NCBI RefSeq assembly: GCF_900104485.1
Contig: NZ_FMXQ01000010.1
Span: forward strand, 62,001 to 126,000
Direction: 5' to 3'
DNA length: 64,000 bases
Source: Bauldia litoralis
Lineage (GTDB): Bacteria; Pseudomonadota; Alphaproteobacteria; Rhizobiales; Kaistiaceae
Part shown: in pieces, positions 37,878-47,788 of the stretch
Layout of the letters: each line of letters begins with the position of its first letter
How positions within the stretch are numbered: the stretch's first letter is position 1
Position numbers and translations under genes: made by a program
The notes under the pieces: generated by a model
The model's input: only the letters and a program-made list of their open reading frames with translations
Databases searched by the model: none
Told to the model about the DNA's origin: nothing

Positions 37878-39017
37878 CTAGAGGCCGAGCGGCGAGTCGG
37901 GCGCGAACTCCAGAACCAGCGCCCTGAACATCTCGAACGCGGGATGCACCACCTTCGGGTCCGCGGTCTGCGACGCGAACACCGCGAGGGTGAGGTCCTT
38001 CGCGGGCAGGTAGCCCATGACCCCGGTGTAGCCGTTGATGTTCGGGTTCTGGAAATACCACCCGTTGGCCACTACGAAGCCGGCGGCGAAATAAGGGCCT
38101 TCCTCCGGCGCCGCATCGGGCCGCTTGATCAACGCCTCGAAGGACGCCGGCTCGAGGAGCTGGCCGGTTCCGAATGCGGGGCCCCATCTGCCCAGGTTGT
38201 CCAGGTTGGAGTAGAGCGCGCCGGATTCCCCGGCCCAGGAGGGGTTCCAGAAGGTCGCCTCCTCGTAGACGCCCCGGTCCGATGAGTAGACATGGAGCAC
38301 CGGGTCCGGGAGGGCGGGCGTCGTGCTGTAGCCGGTTCCTGTCAGCCCCAGCGGGTCGAGAATCTCGGCTTGATAGAGTTCGGCCATCGGACGTCCGGTC
38401 GCCCGCTCGATCACCTCGCGCAGGATCGTGAATTCGGTATGGGAATACCGTTGCTCCGTGCCGGGCGGGAAATTCATTTCGCCGTCCTTGGTGGCGAAAT
38501 CGATGATCTCCTGCGACGAGAACTGTCGGAACGGATCCTCCAGGACCAGGTCCAGAAAGGCTTCGTCGCGAACGTAGTCTTTGTAGCCCGCAGTGTTCTG
38601 CGCCAGCATTGCGACCGTCACCGCATCGGCCGACAGCAGGTCGGGAAGATACTGCGAGATCTTGTCGTCAAGGCTGAGATGCCCCTGCTCGACCAGTCGC
38701 ATCAGGAGCGTCCCCAGGAAGAGCTGGGAGATGCCGCCGATCCTGACCGTCATGCCCGGTTCGGCCGGTACCAGCGTCATCGATTCGCCCAGTGCGATCG
38801 TGACCCCGGGCGCATCGCCCTGCCATATGCCGGCCAGCACCGCCCGGGCGCCGCTTTCGGTGCGAAGCCGTTCGACCGTCGCCCGGAAAACGGCCGCGTC
38901 CGGCGCGGCCTGCGAACCGGGGGCATCTTCGGCAAACGCCGGGGACGCGACCACCAGGGCAGAAACACACACGATGCCGAGAGCTCTGGCGATCTGAACG
39001 AAGTGGCTGGTTTTCAC
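37878..39017 (-). CDS. Serine beta-lactamase-fold protein lacking the SxxK pair
   Basis: The 379-residue protein has a signal peptide (cleavage after AFA, about residue 29) and aligns with class C/D-peptidase-type hydrolases through LVEQGHLSLDDKISQYLPDL, RYSHTEFTIL and GYTGVMGY. Where the family has GSxTKxF with nucleophile Ser and Lys, this protein has IGGISQLF, so the nucleophile is Gly95 and the lysine is Gln98. The YSN tyrosine survives as YSH. It is probably a non-catalytic, ligand-binding homologue. The start is GTG. Confidence 0.88.
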   Translation of the reverse strand: MKTSHFVQIARALGIVCVSALVVASPAFAEDAPGSQAAPDAAVFRATVERLRTESGARAVLAGIWQGDAPGVTIALGESMTLVPAEPGMTVRIGGISQLFLGTLLMRLVEQGHLSLDDKISQYLPDLLSADAVTVAMLAQNTAGYKDYVRDEAFLDLVLEDPFRQFSSQEIIDFATKDGEMNFPPGTEQRYSHTEFTILREVIERATGRPMAELYQAEILDPLGLTGTGYSTTPALPDPVLHVYSSDRGVYEEATFWNPSWAGESGALYSNLDNLGRWGPAFGTGQLLEPASFEALIKRPDAAPEEGPYFAAGFVVANGWYFQNPNINGYTGVMGYLPAKDLTLAVFASQTADPKVVHPAFEMFRALVLEFAPDSPLGL

Positions 39018-39048
39018 GTCTCTCGCCTTTTGTTTGACGGCCGCCGGT

Positions 39049-40254
39049 CTAGCCTTCGCCGGCCGTCCGGAAGGGCAGTTCCGGCGGGCCATCGCTGTTG
39101 GCCGCCGGCGGGCGCTTCGGCTTTTCTTCGTCGACCTCGATCTCGACCGACTCGATGCTGGCGCCGCGCTTGGTGATCTTGTTGCTGGAGACCTCGATCT
39201 GCTCGATGTCCTTGTTGGCCTGGGCGAAATGCCCCTTGAGCCGCTGGACGCGGTCATCGAGCCGGGCGACATCCTCCATCAGCTTGATCACCTCGTGCTG
39301 GATGACATGGGCCTGCTCGCGCATGTTGGCGTCGCGGAGCAGCGACATCACCACCTGCACCGACAGCATCAGCAGCGACGGCGAGACGATGACCACCCGC
39401 GCCCGGTGGGCGCGCTGGATGATATCCTCGAAACGCTCGTGCATGTCGGCGAAGATCGATTCCGACGGCACGAACATGAAGGCGGTGTCGTGGGTCTCGC
39501 CGGAGATGTGATAGCGGTCGGCGATGTCCTGGATGTGCTTCTGGGTGTCGCGACGAAACCGCGTCTCGGCAGCCTTCACAAGCTCCGGGCTCTCCGCGCT
39601 GCGGATCGTGTTCCACGCCTCGAGCGGAAACTTGGCGTCGATGACCAGCGATGGCGCGTCATTCGGAAACAGGATGACGCAGTCCGGCCGCGTGCCGTTG
39701 GACAGCGTACGCTGGAACTCGTAGGCATTCTTCGGCAGCCCGTCCTGGACAATCGCCTGCATCCGCGCCTCGCCGAAGGCGCCGCGGGTCTGCTTGTTGG
39801 CGAGAATGTGCTGAAGCTCGACGACCTGGCTCGACAGCGTGGTGATGTTCTGCTGCGCCTTGTCGATCACCGCGAGCCGCTCGCCCAGCCGCGACAGGTT
39901 CTCATGCGTGCTGCGCGTGGTCTCCGTCATCGACTGGCCGAGCTTGTGGCCAAGGCCGTCCATGCGCTCGGAGAGGCCGCGAACCAGATCCGATTGCCGG
40001 GAGCCGAAGACCTCGGCCATGGTCTGCATCCGCCCCTGCATCTCGGTCTGGGCACGGACGAGTTCCGCCACCTGGCCCTCGAAGACCTGTCCCTGCTCGG
40101 CGCGGGCCTGCGCCTGCTCGGCCCGGCCGAGCGCCCGCCGCCAGGCGATCAGCAGCGTGAGAATCAACAGGGCGGCCAGCGCCGCCCCGCCAAGAACCAC
40201 GACTTCGCCAAGGGTGAACGACCGTCCGCCCAGTTCCAGAATGTGTTCGCTCAT
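39049..40254 (-). CDS. rmuC: DNA recombination protein RmuC
   Basis: The 401-residue protein has one N-terminal membrane helix (about 17-39) and a coiled coil (45-150). The RmuC nuclease-like core includes TRGAFGEARMQAIVQDGLP, DAKFPLEAWNT and DTAFMFVPSESIFADM. RmuC limits inversions between short repeats and acts in DNA repair. Confidence 0.96.
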   Translation of the reverse strand: MSEHILELGGRSFTLGEVVVLGGAALAALLILTLLIAWRRALGRAEQAQARAEQGQVFEGQVAELVRAQTEMQGRMQTMAEVFGSRQSDLVRGLSERMDGLGHKLGQSMTETTRSTHENLSRLGERLAVIDKAQQNITTLSSQVVELQHILANKQTRGAFGEARMQAIVQDGLPKNAYEFQRTLSNGTRPDCVILFPNDAPSLVIDAKFPLEAWNTIRSAESPELVKAAETRFRRDTQKHIQDIADRYHISGETHDTAFMFVPSESIFADMHERFEDIIQRAHRARVVIVSPSLLMLSVQVVMSLLRDANMREQAHVIQHEVIKLMEDVARLDDRVQRLKGHFAQANKDIEQIEVSSNKITKRGASIESVEIEVDEEKPKRPPAANSDGPPELPFRTAGEG

Positions 40255-40348
40255 CGACCTATGCTAGCTGATTCGGCCGATGAGTACAAATCAGGAACAT
40301 TGGGGCGATCGCATGGGCATCCATTCCGATCGAATTCTGACCGATATC

Positions 40349-40522
40349 TCAGTCGTCACCATCGGACGTTTCCGGCGGCTTCGGGTGTTTCGGCGTCCGG
40401 CGGTATTCGTCCTTGCCCTTGGCCACCTTTGGCTTGTAGAGCGGATCGCGAAGCGCGCGCGCAAACGGATTGCGCGGCGGCTTCCCCTCCTTGGGCGTCT
40501 TCGGCGCCTTGGGCTTCTTCAT
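40349..40522 (-). CDS. ArfA-like small basic protein
   Basis: The 57-residue gene encodes [20 protein letters not shown] followed by DEYRRTPKH. This lines up with the ArfA core, in which a (L)xDPLFRxRV segment is followed by KGKGSYxRKxKH. ArfA rescues ribosomes stalled on non-stop mRNA by recruiting RF2. The resemblance is by eye and the GS pair is replaced by DE, so the role is tentative. It lies between rmuC and the divergent def gene. Confidence 0.6.
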   Translation of the reverse strand: MKKPKAPKTPKEGKPPRNPFARALRDPLYKPKVAKGKDEYRRTPKHPKPPETSDGDD

Positions 40523-40580
40523 CTCTTCATCCCGGCCGCGGCGGCTTGACCGCGCCGTCCGCCTTTCATATCTGAGACCC

Positions 40581-41117
40581 GTGGCAAAGCTCGATATCAT
40601 CACCCTCCCCGACAGGAAACTCCGTCTCGTCAGCGAACCCGTTGAGCGCGTCGACGACGACGTGCGCAAATTCGCCGACGACATGCTGGACGCGATGTAC
40701 GCGGCGCCGGGCATCGGGCTGGCCGCGATCCAGGTCGGTGTGCCGCGGCGGATGCTCGTCTGCGACGTGGCGCAGCGCGAGGACGAGGAGGCAGATCGCG
40801 ACCCGATGGTGCTGATCAACCCGCAGATCCTCGCCTCGTCCGACGAAGGCGTGGTGCGTGAGGAAGGCTGCCTGTCGATCCCTGACTATTTCGCCGAGGT
40901 CGAGCGTCCTGACAGCATTCGCGTCGCCTTCCTGGATCGCGACGGCAAGGCCCAGGAAATCGAGGCGACCGGCGTCCTCGCAACCTGCCTGCAGCACGAG
41001 ATCGATCACCTCAACGGCAAGCTGTTCATCGACTACCTGTCGAAGCTAAAGCGCGACATGGTGATCCGCCGGTTTACCAAACAGGCGAAGCTGTCGCCAA
41101 AATCCGGCATTCTCTAA
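40581..41117 (+). CDS. def: Peptide deformylase
   Basis: The 178-residue metalloenzyme removes the N-formyl group from new proteins. Motif 1 [10 protein letters not shown], motif 2 EEGCLSIP (metal Cys) and motif 3 QHEIDHLNG (metal histidines and catalytic Glu) are intact. The start is a GTG at 40581. It heads the def-fmt-truA group. Confidence 0.98.
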   Translation: MAKLDIITLPDRKLRLVSEPVERVDDDVRKFADDMLDAMYAAPGIGLAAIQVGVPRRMLVCDVAQREDEEADRDPMVLINPQILASSDEGVVREEGCLSIPDYFAEVERPDSIRVAFLDRDGKAQEIEATGVLATCLQHEIDHLNGKLFIDYLSKLKRDMVIRRFTKQAKLSPKSGIL

Positions 41118-41281
41118 GGCTTCCGGCGGCCCGGCCGCGTTCGCCAACTGCCTGCCGTGCTCCCGCGGCGGCCGAATAAAGACGAACGTAAGCGAAGCAG
41201 TTCATTGTCTTTTTCGGTGACTCATGGCCGTAATGGGTCGGTCGGCGTTACCGTCGGGTACGCATACAGGGAGCAGACACA

Positions 41282-41530
41282 ATGAGGAAACTTGCAATAA
41301 CCATCGCCGCGGTCTCCGGACTGGCGCTGACCGGTTGCACGACCGGCCAGGGGGCTCTGGTTGGCGGCGCCACCGGCGCGGCCGTGGTCGGTCTGGCGGG
41401 CGGCTCGCTCGGCGCGGCGATCGTCGGAGCCGGCATCGGCGCGGCGGCCGGCGCTATCCTGGTCCAGTCGACCGGCAACACCTGCTACTACAAGTACAAG
41501 GGCAAATACTACAAAGAGCCCTGCCGCTAA
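41282..41530 (+). CDS. Small glycine-zipper lipoprotein
   Basis: The 82-residue product has a lipoprotein signal with lipobox LTGC (Cys at 19). A glycine-zipper membrane stretch follows (GALVGGATGAAVVGLAGGSL) and then a short C-terminal tail with two cysteines (CYYKYKGKYYKEPC). It is probably anchored in the outer membrane or inner leaflet. GGGAG precedes the ATG. It is inserted between def and fmt. Confidence 0.88.
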   Translation: MRKLAITIAAVSGLALTGCTTGQGALVGGATGAAVVGLAGGSLGAAIVGAGIGAAAGAILVQSTGNTCYYKYKGKYYKEPCR

Positions 41531-41544
41531 GGCACCCCGAACGG

Positions 41545-41569
41545 CATCCCCGCGCTGGTCGCGGGGGTG
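41545..41569 (+). terminator. Hairpin after the lipoprotein gene
   Basis: A 10-bp stem, CATCCCCGCG with CGCGGGGGTG around CTGGT, begins 15 bases after the stop codon. The downstream bases are not T-rich, so it may protect the short mRNA rather than end it. Confidence 0.5.
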
Positions 41570-41644
41570 CGGTTCCTGGCTGGCATGTTGTGACCGGCGG
41601 CACGACGGGGTAAGCCCCTTGCGCAGCACATCACCGGCATCGAC

Positions 41645-42571
41645 ATGACCCTTCGCATCGTCTTCTTCGGCACGCCCGCCTTCGCCGTCCCGACCCTCAC
41701 CGAGATCGTCGGCCAGGGCCATGAGGTGGTGGCCGTCTACTCCCAGCCGCCGCGCGCCGCCGGCCGCGGCATGGCGCTACGCAAGTCGCCGGTCCACGAG
41801 ACCGCCGAGCGTTTCGCCATTCCGGTCGAGACACCGCGCAGCCTGCGGAGCGCGGAAGCAACCCATATTTTTGAAGCGCTTGGCGCCGATGTCGGCGTCG
41901 TCGTCGCCTATGGGCTGATCCTGCCGCCGGCCATCCTCGCGGCACCGACCCATGGCTGTCTCAACCTCCACGGCTCGCTCCTGCCGCGCTGGCGCGGCGC
42001 GGCCCCGATCGCCCGGGCGATCATGGCTGGCGACGAGGAAACCGGCGTGATGGTCATGCAGATGGAGGAAGGCCTCGATACCGGGCCGGTCGCCATGGCC
42101 GAGCGCGTACCGATCGGCCCGGACACCACCGGCGGCGAGCTTGGCGAGCGCCTGTCGCGCCTCGGCGCCGACCTGATGGTGCGGGCGCTTTCCGCCCTGT
42201 CCCGCGGCGGGCTCGAGACCAATCCGCAGCCGGCCGAGGGCGTCACCTATGCCGCCAAGATCGACAAGGCCGAAACCCGCATCGACTGGTCGCGGCCGGC
42301 GGCGGAGGTCCACAACCACATCCGCGGGCTGTCGCCCGATCCCGGCGCCTGGTTCGAGGGCAAATTCGGCCGCAATCCCGAACGGATCAAGGTGCTGCGT
42401 TCATCGCTGGCGGACGGCAACGGCGCGCCGGGGACGGTGCTCGACGGCCTGACCATCGCCTGCGGCAGCGGGGCGGTCAGCCTCACCGACGTGCAGCGCG
42501 CCGGCAAGCAGCCGGTCAAGGCCGATGACTTCCTGCGCGGCGTGCGCGCCATGCCGGAATCGGTCACCTGA
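41645..42571 (+). CDS. fmt: Methionyl-tRNA formyltransferase
   Basis: The 308-residue enzyme formylates initiator Met-tRNA using 10-formyl-THF. [16 protein letters not shown] contains the catalytic Asn/His, and EEGLDTGPV contains the Asp. The C-terminal OB domain follows [15 protein letters not shown]. It is functionally paired with def. Confidence 0.98.
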   Translation: MTLRIVFFGTPAFAVPTLTEIVGQGHEVVAVYSQPPRAAGRGMALRKSPVHETAERFAIPVETPRSLRSAEATHIFEALGADVGVVVAYGLILPPAILAAPTHGCLNLHGSLLPRWRGAAPIARAIMAGDEETGVMVMQMEEGLDTGPVAMAERVPIGPDTTGGELGERLSRLGADLMVRALSALSRGGLETNPQPAEGVTYAAKIDKAETRIDWSRPAAEVHNHIRGLSPDPGAWFEGKFGRNPERIKVLRSSLADGNGAPGTVLDGLTIACGSGAVSLTDVQRAGKQPVKADDFLRGVRAMPESVT

Positions 42572-42611
42572 GCGACCGGCCGATCGCAACCACATTTGCC
42601 GAGGCGAGACC

Positions 42612-43379
42612 TTGCCGCGCTACAAGCTGACCATCGAATATGACGGCGGTCCGTTCGTCGGCTGGCAGCGGCAGGAGAACGGCCGGGCGGTCCAGCAGGC
42701 GATCGAGGAAGCCGTCTTCGGATTCACCGGGGAAACCGTCGCGGTCAAGGGCGCCGGGCGCACCGATGCTGGCGTCCATGCGCTCGGCCAGGTCGCCCAT
42801 GTCGACCTCACGCGCGACTGGGCCGGCAAGACGATCCGCGACGCGCTGAACGCCCACCTGCGGCCGGAGCCGGTCAGCATCGTCTCGGCCGAGCCGGTCG
42901 ACGCGGCTTTCGATGCACGCTTTTCGGCGATCGAGCGGCACTATCTCTACCGGATCAGCGACCGCCGCGCGCCACCGGCGCTCGACCCTGATCGGGTCTG
43001 GTGGGTCTCCACCGGGCTCGACGCGGAGGCGATGCACCTGGCGGCGCAGGCTCTGGTCGGCCGGCACGACTTCACCACCTTCCGCAACACCCAGTGCCAA
43101 GCGAAGTCGCCGATCCGCACCCTCGACCGGCTCGATGTCAGCCGCGCCGGGGGCGAGATCGCCATCCGCGCCTCGGCCCGCTCCTTCCTCCACTCCCAGG
43201 TGCGATCGATGGTCGGCACCCTGAAGAAGGTCGGCGAAGGCCGATGGCCGATCAGATCCGTCGGCGAGGCGCTGGCGGCGCAGGACCGCACCCGCTCCGG
43301 CCCGGTTGCCCCGGCCCATGGGCTCTATCTCGCCGCGGTGGACTATCCCGACGCCGACGACACGCCCGCGAACGGCTAG
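42612..43379 (+). CDS. truA: tRNA pseudouridine(38-40) synthase
   Basis: The 255-residue enzyme contains [12 protein letters not shown] with the catalytic aspartate, [18 protein letters not shown] at the start and [13 protein letters not shown] near the end. The start is a TTG at 42612 behind GAGGCGAG; no ATG lies close by in frame. It converges on a membrane gene with a four-base CTAG overlap. Confidence 0.97.
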   Translation: MPRYKLTIEYDGGPFVGWQRQENGRAVQQAIEEAVFGFTGETVAVKGAGRTDAGVHALGQVAHVDLTRDWAGKTIRDALNAHLRPEPVSIVSAEPVDAAFDARFSAIERHYLYRISDRRAPPALDPDRVWWVSTGLDAEAMHLAAQALVGRHDFTTFRNTQCQAKSPIRTLDRLDVSRAGGEIAIRASARSFLHSQVRSMVGTLKKVGEGRWPIRSVGEALAAQDRTRSGPVAPAHGLYLAAVDYPDADDTPANG

Positions 43380-43966
43380 AGGCCGAAGACCGAGTCGAGG
43401 GCAAGCGCGATCGTCAGGCTGACCGCGAGGTCGAGAATGACGATGCCGATGGCGAAACCGATGCCGACATCGAGGGCCCGGCGCGCGATCAGGAAATTGT
43501 AGCGCAGCACCACCATCAGCGAGGCGAGCATCAGGAAATTGGCGATCTCGGCATTGAGCAGGCCGAGGATGACCAGTAGTCCGATGACGCCGAACGGGGT
43601 CAGCGCGATCACCGCACCCCAGTTTCGGGCAACGATGAAGGCCGCGTAATTGCGCTGGATGCCGAGTGGCCGGGCCGCCAGCGCCAGCACCACCGGCAGC
43701 GCGATCCAGTCGAGCCCGAGGCCGACGACGCTGTCGAGGAACAGCGCGACGCCGCCCGGCCCGGCCGTCTCCACCGCCGTCTCGGACAGCATGATCTGCT
43801 CGGCCATCGTCGTCAGGAAATAGGCGGGCAGCAGCAGGACGATGACGCGGAAGGAGCGCCAGAAGCCTTCGACGCTGACATCGAAGGCGCGCATCGCCTC
43901 CGGCCGATCGAGGAACAGGTCCCAGGCGCCGGTCAGCGAGCGTCGAATCTCGTCCCGGTCAAGCAT
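43376..43966 (-). CDS. Conserved membrane protein downstream of dapE
   Basis: The 196-residue protein has about five membrane helices after a polar 35-residue leader. The ATG at 43966 overlaps the dapE stop within ATGCTTGA (eight bases), so it is translationally coupled to dapE. No family is recognised; the gene is typical of the rhizobial dap locus. Confidence 0.8.
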   Translation of the reverse strand: MLDRDEIRRSLTGAWDLFLDRPEAMRAFDVSVEGFWRSFRVIVLLLPAYFLTTMAEQIMLSETAVETAGPGGVALFLDSVVGLGLDWIALPVVLALAARPLGIQRNYAAFIVARNWGAVIALTPFGVIGLLVILGLLNAEIANFLMLASLMVVLRYNFLIARRALDVGIGFAIGIVILDLAVSLTIALALDSVFGL

Positions 43967-45131
43967 CGGCAGCCGACGCAAAATAGCGATCGAGGAAGCC
44001 GCGATAGATCGTTGCCAGGCGGGTCAGGTCGTCGATCGGCACCCGCTCGTCGACCTGGTGCATGGTGTCACCGACGAGGCCGAATTCGACCACCGGACAG
44101 ACATCCTTGAAGAACCGCGCATCCGACGTGCCGCCGCCGGTGGTCAGCGCCGGCGTCTCGCCGGTGACGTCGCGGATTGCCGCGGACAGCGGGCCGATCA
44201 GCGCGTCGGACCGGGTCAGGAACCACTCGCTCGGGCGCTGGACGATGTCGAGTTCGTGGATCGTGCCGTCCGCAGCGGCGGCGATCTCGGCGCGCAGGAA
44301 ATCGGTCAGGTCGGCGACCGACCAGCGGTCGTTGAAGCGGATGTTGAAGCGCGCCCTCGCCTCGCCGGGGATGACGTTGAAGGCCTGATTGCCGACATCG
44401 ACGCTGGTGATCTCAAGGTTCGACGGCTGGAACCCGTCGGTCCCCTCGTCCAGCGTGAGCGACGACAGGCGATGCAGGATCCGGACGAGGACCGGGACCG
44501 GGTTGTCGGCAAGGTGAGGATAGGCGACGTGGCCCTGGCGGCCCGGGACGCGGATCGTCCCCGACATGCTGCCGCGCCGGCCAATCTTCACCGTATCGCC
44601 GAGGCGCGCCGCCGAGGTCGGTTCGCCAACCAGCGCCGCGTCGAAGCGATGCCCCTTGGCCAGCGCCCAGTCGAGGAGCTTGACCGTGCCGTTGATCGCC
44701 GGCCCCTCCTCGTCGCCGGTTATCAGCAGCGACAGGGTGCCGGCCGGGCCGTCGGCGGCGAGGAAGCCGGAGGCGGCGGCAACGAAGGCGGCGATGCCGC
44801 CCTTCATGTCGACGGCGCCACGACCGTAGAGCGCGCCGTCGGCGATCTCCGCGGCGAAAGGGGGATGGGTCCAGCGCATTTCGTCGCCGACCGGCACGAC
44901 GTCGGTGTGACCGGCAAAGACGAGATGCCGCCCGCCGTCGCCGATCGTGGCGAAAAGGTTCTCGACATCCGGGGTGCCGGGCTCGGAGAAGACCAGGCGC
45001 TCGGTCGCGAAGCCCAGCCCACCGAGCGTTTCGGCGAGACGGCTCAAAGCGCCGCCCTCTGCCGGGGTCACCGATGGGCAGGCGACGAGGGACTTGAGGC
45101 AGGCGACAGGATCGATGGGGAATTGCGTCAT
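43959..45131 (-). CDS. dapE: Succinyl-diaminopimelate desuccinylase
   Basis: The 390-residue M20 di-zinc enzyme hydrolyses N-succinyl-LL-DAP. Metal and catalytic residues lie in FAGHTDVVPVG, GRGAVDMKGG, ITGDEEGPAINGT and TTGGGTSDARF. The start at 45131 gives the family's usual length; an upstream TTG at 45176 is less likely. It acts in lysine and peptidoglycan precursor synthesis with DapD. Confidence 0.97.
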   Translation of the reverse strand: MTQFPIDPVACLKSLVACPSVTPAEGGALSRLAETLGGLGFATERLVFSEPGTPDVENLFATIGDGGRHLVFAGHTDVVPVGDEMRWTHPPFAAEIADGALYGRGAVDMKGGIAAFVAAASGFLAADGPAGTLSLLITGDEEGPAINGTVKLLDWALAKGHRFDAALVGEPTSAARLGDTVKIGRRGSMSGTIRVPGRQGHVAYPHLADNPVPVLVRILHRLSSLTLDEGTDGFQPSNLEITSVDVGNQAFNVIPGEARARFNIRFNDRWSVADLTDFLRAEIAAAADGTIHELDIVQRPSEWFLTRSDALIGPLSAAIRDVTGETPALTTGGGTSDARFFKDVCPVVEFGLVGDTMHQVDERVPIDDLTRLATIYRGFLDRYFASAADA

Positions 45132-45165
45132 GGCAGCCGATCTATCGCCGCCACTGCCCGCCGCG

Positions 45166-45537
45166 TCAATCGGCACGGAAGGCTGGCGGCGGGCCGTAGG
45201 CGTTCGGACCGTCGGTTCCTGCGGCGAAAGCCAGAGCGATCAGCCCGAAAATCCCAAAGAACGGAACACCAAGAATGAGGCAGAAAGCGCCCGATATGCC
45301 GAGATCGTGACAGCGCTTCGCCGCCAGCACCAGTTGCGCGACAAGCAAGGGAAGCCACAGGCTGAGCATCAGGACCGCAGCCAGCGTCGCCCAGCTTTCC
45401 CGCGTCAGCAGCAAGGCGAAGAGCGCTGCGTTGATCGTGAAGATCAAACCGGCACCCAGCGCATATTCACGCCGGGCGATTCGTCCCTGCGGCCGGAAAA
45501 AGAAGGTGAAGAAGTCTTCGAGGCCGACGGAACGCAT
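45166..45537 (-). CDS. DUF805 membrane protein A
   Basis: The 123-residue protein opens with FFFRPQGRIARREYALG, the DUF805 signature, followed by three to four membrane helices and KRCHDLGISG. The function is unknown. It is the first of two adjacent DUF805 genes between dapD and dapE. A GTG at 45540 is an alternative start. Confidence 0.9.
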   Translation of the reverse strand: MRSVGLEDFFTFFFRPQGRIARREYALGAGLIFTINAALFALLLTRESWATLAAVLMLSLWLPLLVAQLVLAAKRCHDLGISGAFCLILGVPFFGIFGLIALAFAAGTDGPNAYGPPPAFRAD

Positions 45538-45604
45538 CACACCGGGCGAGGGATCGGGGGCGCGGCCAAACGGGCCGCGCGCCCATGAGACAACGGGGCG
45601 TCGT

Positions 45605-46057
45605 TCAGGCGCGCCCGGCGAGCGGGTCTTCCCCGTAGGTATTGGATCCGACCGTTCCGCGCAGGATTCCGAGTTCGATCAGGTACCAGATGCCGACGAT
45701 CAGCAGCAGGATGCCGAAGATGTAATCGAGGGCATTCTGGTTGAACGGATTGCCCATGAGGCCGAACACCGTCAGCAGCGACTGCAGGAGCGAGAGGCCG
45801 ATGCCGATCAGCGCAAGCGATCCCGGCTTATTGCGATCCTGGAAGCGCTTGGCGGACAACGCGTAGGCCGGATAGAGCAGAACGATGTTGAGGATCAACA
45901 TCGCGATACGGCCAACGACGGTCATGGCCCCGCCGAGGAGATAGGTAACGAGAACGCCGAGAATCAAGGCAATGACAATCAGAATCGCCAGCCCCGCCCA
46001 CCATTGGCTGCGAGGAATTCGTCCGCTCGTCGACGTGAGAATGTAACCGAAATCCAT
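45605..46057 (-). CDS. DUF805 membrane protein B
   Basis: The 150-residue paralogue shows STSGRIPRSQWWAG and AKRFQDRNKPG, the DUF805 hallmarks, with four membrane helices. It ends in NTYGEDPLAG, echoing PNAYGPPP in its neighbour. GGAGG lies just upstream of the ATG at 46057. Confidence 0.9.
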   Translation of the reverse strand: MDFGYILTSTSGRIPRSQWWAGLAILIVIALILGVLVTYLLGGAMTVVGRIAMLILNIVLLYPAYALSAKRFQDRNKPGSLALIGIGLSLLQSLLTVFGLMGNPFNQNALDYIFGILLLIVGIWYLIELGILRGTVGSNTYGEDPLAGRA

Positions 46058-46168
46058 GGCGCACCTCCGCTTTCCGGCCAAAAACCGTGCCGGACTCTAG
46101 CTGAGTCGCGCCGAATCCGACACCGGCGTCCAGTCCGCCGGTGTCGGCCTGTTGAACCCGTTGTCCGC

Positions 46169-47014
46169 TCAGTCGCGAAGCAGCTCGTTGACGCTGGTCT
46201 TGGCGCGGGTCTGCGCGTCGACCTGCTTGACGATCACGGCGCAATAGAGCGACGGGCCCGGCTCGCCATTTGGCAGCGGCTTGCCGGCGAGGTTGCCGGA
46301 CACCACCACCGAATAGGGCGGCACCTTGCCGACGTGGATTTCGCCGGTGGCGCGGTCGACGATCTTGGTCGAGGCGCCGATGAAGACGCCCATCGAGATC
46401 ACCGATCCCTCGCCGACAATCACCCCCTCGACGACCTCCGAACGCGCTCCGATGAAGCAGTTGTCCTCGATAATGGTCGGCCCGGCCTGCAACGGCTCAA
46501 GAACGCCGCCGATGCCGACGCCGCCCGACAGATGCACATTCTTGCCGATCTGCGCGCAACTGCCGACCGTCGCCCAGGTATCCACCATGGTGCCGGAATC
46601 GACATAGGCGCCGAGATTGACGAAAGACGGCATCAGCACGACGCCCGGCGCGACATAGGCCGAATGACGGACGATACAGTTCGGCACCGCGCGGAAGCCG
46701 GCCTTGCCGAATGCCTCTGCATCCCATCCGTCGAACTTCGACGGCACCTTGTCCCACCAGGATGCGTCGCCCGGTCCGCCCTTGATCAGCCCCATCGGAT
46801 TGAGCCGGAAGGACAGGAGCACCGCTTTCTTGAGCCATTGGTTGACGACCCATTCGCCGTCCTTCCTCTCGGCGGCGCGGGCCGCGCCGCTGTCGAGAAG
46901 GCCAAGCGCCGCGTCCACCGCGTCGCGAACCTCGCCGGTGGTGTCGACGTTGATCGTGTCTCGGGCGTCGAAAGCGGCGTCGATGGTGGCTTGCAGGGCG
47001 GCGAAATCGGCCAT
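46169..47014 (-). CDS. dapD: Tetrahydrodipicolinate N-succinyltransferase
   Basis: The 281-residue trimeric left-handed beta-helix enzyme transfers succinyl from succinyl-CoA. Hexapeptide repeats run through [20 protein letters not shown], and [14 protein letters not shown] and [15 protein letters not shown] are conserved. It is the first step of the succinylase DAP route completed by dapE. Confidence 0.98.
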   Translation of the reverse strand: MADFAALQATIDAAFDARDTINVDTTGEVRDAVDAALGLLDSGAARAAERKDGEWVVNQWLKKAVLLSFRLNPMGLIKGGPGDASWWDKVPSKFDGWDAEAFGKAGFRAVPNCIVRHSAYVAPGVVLMPSFVNLGAYVDSGTMVDTWATVGSCAQIGKNVHLSGGVGIGGVLEPLQAGPTIIEDNCFIGARSEVVEGVIVGEGSVISMGVFIGASTKIVDRATGEIHVGKVPPYSVVVSGNLAGKPLPNGEPGPSLYCAVIVKQVDAQTRAKTSVNELLRD

Positions 47015-47093
47015 GGGAGTCCTCGGCTTCAGAAAGGGAAGAATTGCGCGCGGAACCTAGGCGAAGCCCGGCGCGGGCGCAATCGACCCGCGG

Positions 47094-47693
47094 TCAGCGC
47101 GATACGATCCCGGCAAGCCAGTCTCCGACCAGGGACGCCTTCGCGTCATCGTCAAGGCCCTGCCCGTCGAGCGCGCGCCAGGTGGCAAACTGAACCGCCG
47201 CACCGAGCGTCGCGCCGGCGCGGGGATCGCTTCCAGCCGCATCAACCGCCGTGAGAAGATCCGCGACGATGCTTTCGAGGTAGGCACCAAACGCTTTCAT
47301 GGGCCCCTGCAGGGCAGGAACGTCCTCGACGTCGCGATAGGAGACGGTCCACATCCGCCGGGTCGCCCGGTAGTAGGCGTAAAGGCTTGCCAGCGCCGTC
47401 CGGACACGCGCGCCCCCGCTCTTTTCGGCCCAGGTCTCAGGATCAGGCGGCGGATGGCCCTCCAGCCAATGCGCGGTGCAGGCCTCGAACAGCACGCCCT
47501 CGTCGGGGAAGTGGCGATAGACGGTAAGCCGCTGGACGCCCGCTCGTTCAGCGATCGCGCTGATGGTCGACTGGCGCGGCCCGAGTTCCTCATGAATTGC
47601 CGCCGTCGCCTCGATGATCTTCTGGCGGGTTTCCTCACGGGATTCGGCGCGCTGCTTCTGGACATAACGACGTTTGATCATTTCAATAAACAT
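47094..47693 (-). CDS. TetR family regulator
   Basis: The 199-residue repressor has an N-terminal helix-turn-helix (STISAIAERAGVQRLTVYRH) and a variable ligand domain. It is divergent from the SnoaL-like gene, whose promoter carries matching inverted repeats. One repeat copy begins two bases outside its own start codon, suggesting autorepression. Confidence 0.92.
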   Translation of the reverse strand: MFIEMIKRRYVQKQRAESREETRQKIIEATAAIHEELGPRQSTISAIAERAGVQRLTVYRHFPDEGVLFEACTAHWLEGHPPPDPETWAEKSGGARVRTALASLYAYYRATRRMWTVSYRDVEDVPALQGPMKAFGAYLESIVADLLTAVDAAGSDPRAGATLGAAVQFATWRALDGQGLDDDAKASLVGDWLAGIVSR

Positions 47694-47694
47694 A

Positions 47695-47768
47695 ATTGTT
47701 CAATGAATTCTTGACAAGGAAAAACGCCGCGGATAAATGCGCGCCAATCGAGTGAACAATAACGTTCA
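47695..47768. promoter_or_regulatory. Divergent promoter and TetR operator candidates
   Basis: A perfect -35 TTGACA (47711-47716) with GATAAA 15 bases later (47732-47737) reads toward the SnoaL gene. Downstream is the palindrome TGAAC-AATAAC-GTTCA (47753-47768). The 8-mer TGAACAAT in it recurs on the opposite strand at 47695-47702, beside the TetR start. Two operators flanking one promoter fit local TetR control. Confidence 0.6.
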
Positions 47769-47788
47769 ATTAAATATGGAGAATGAAA

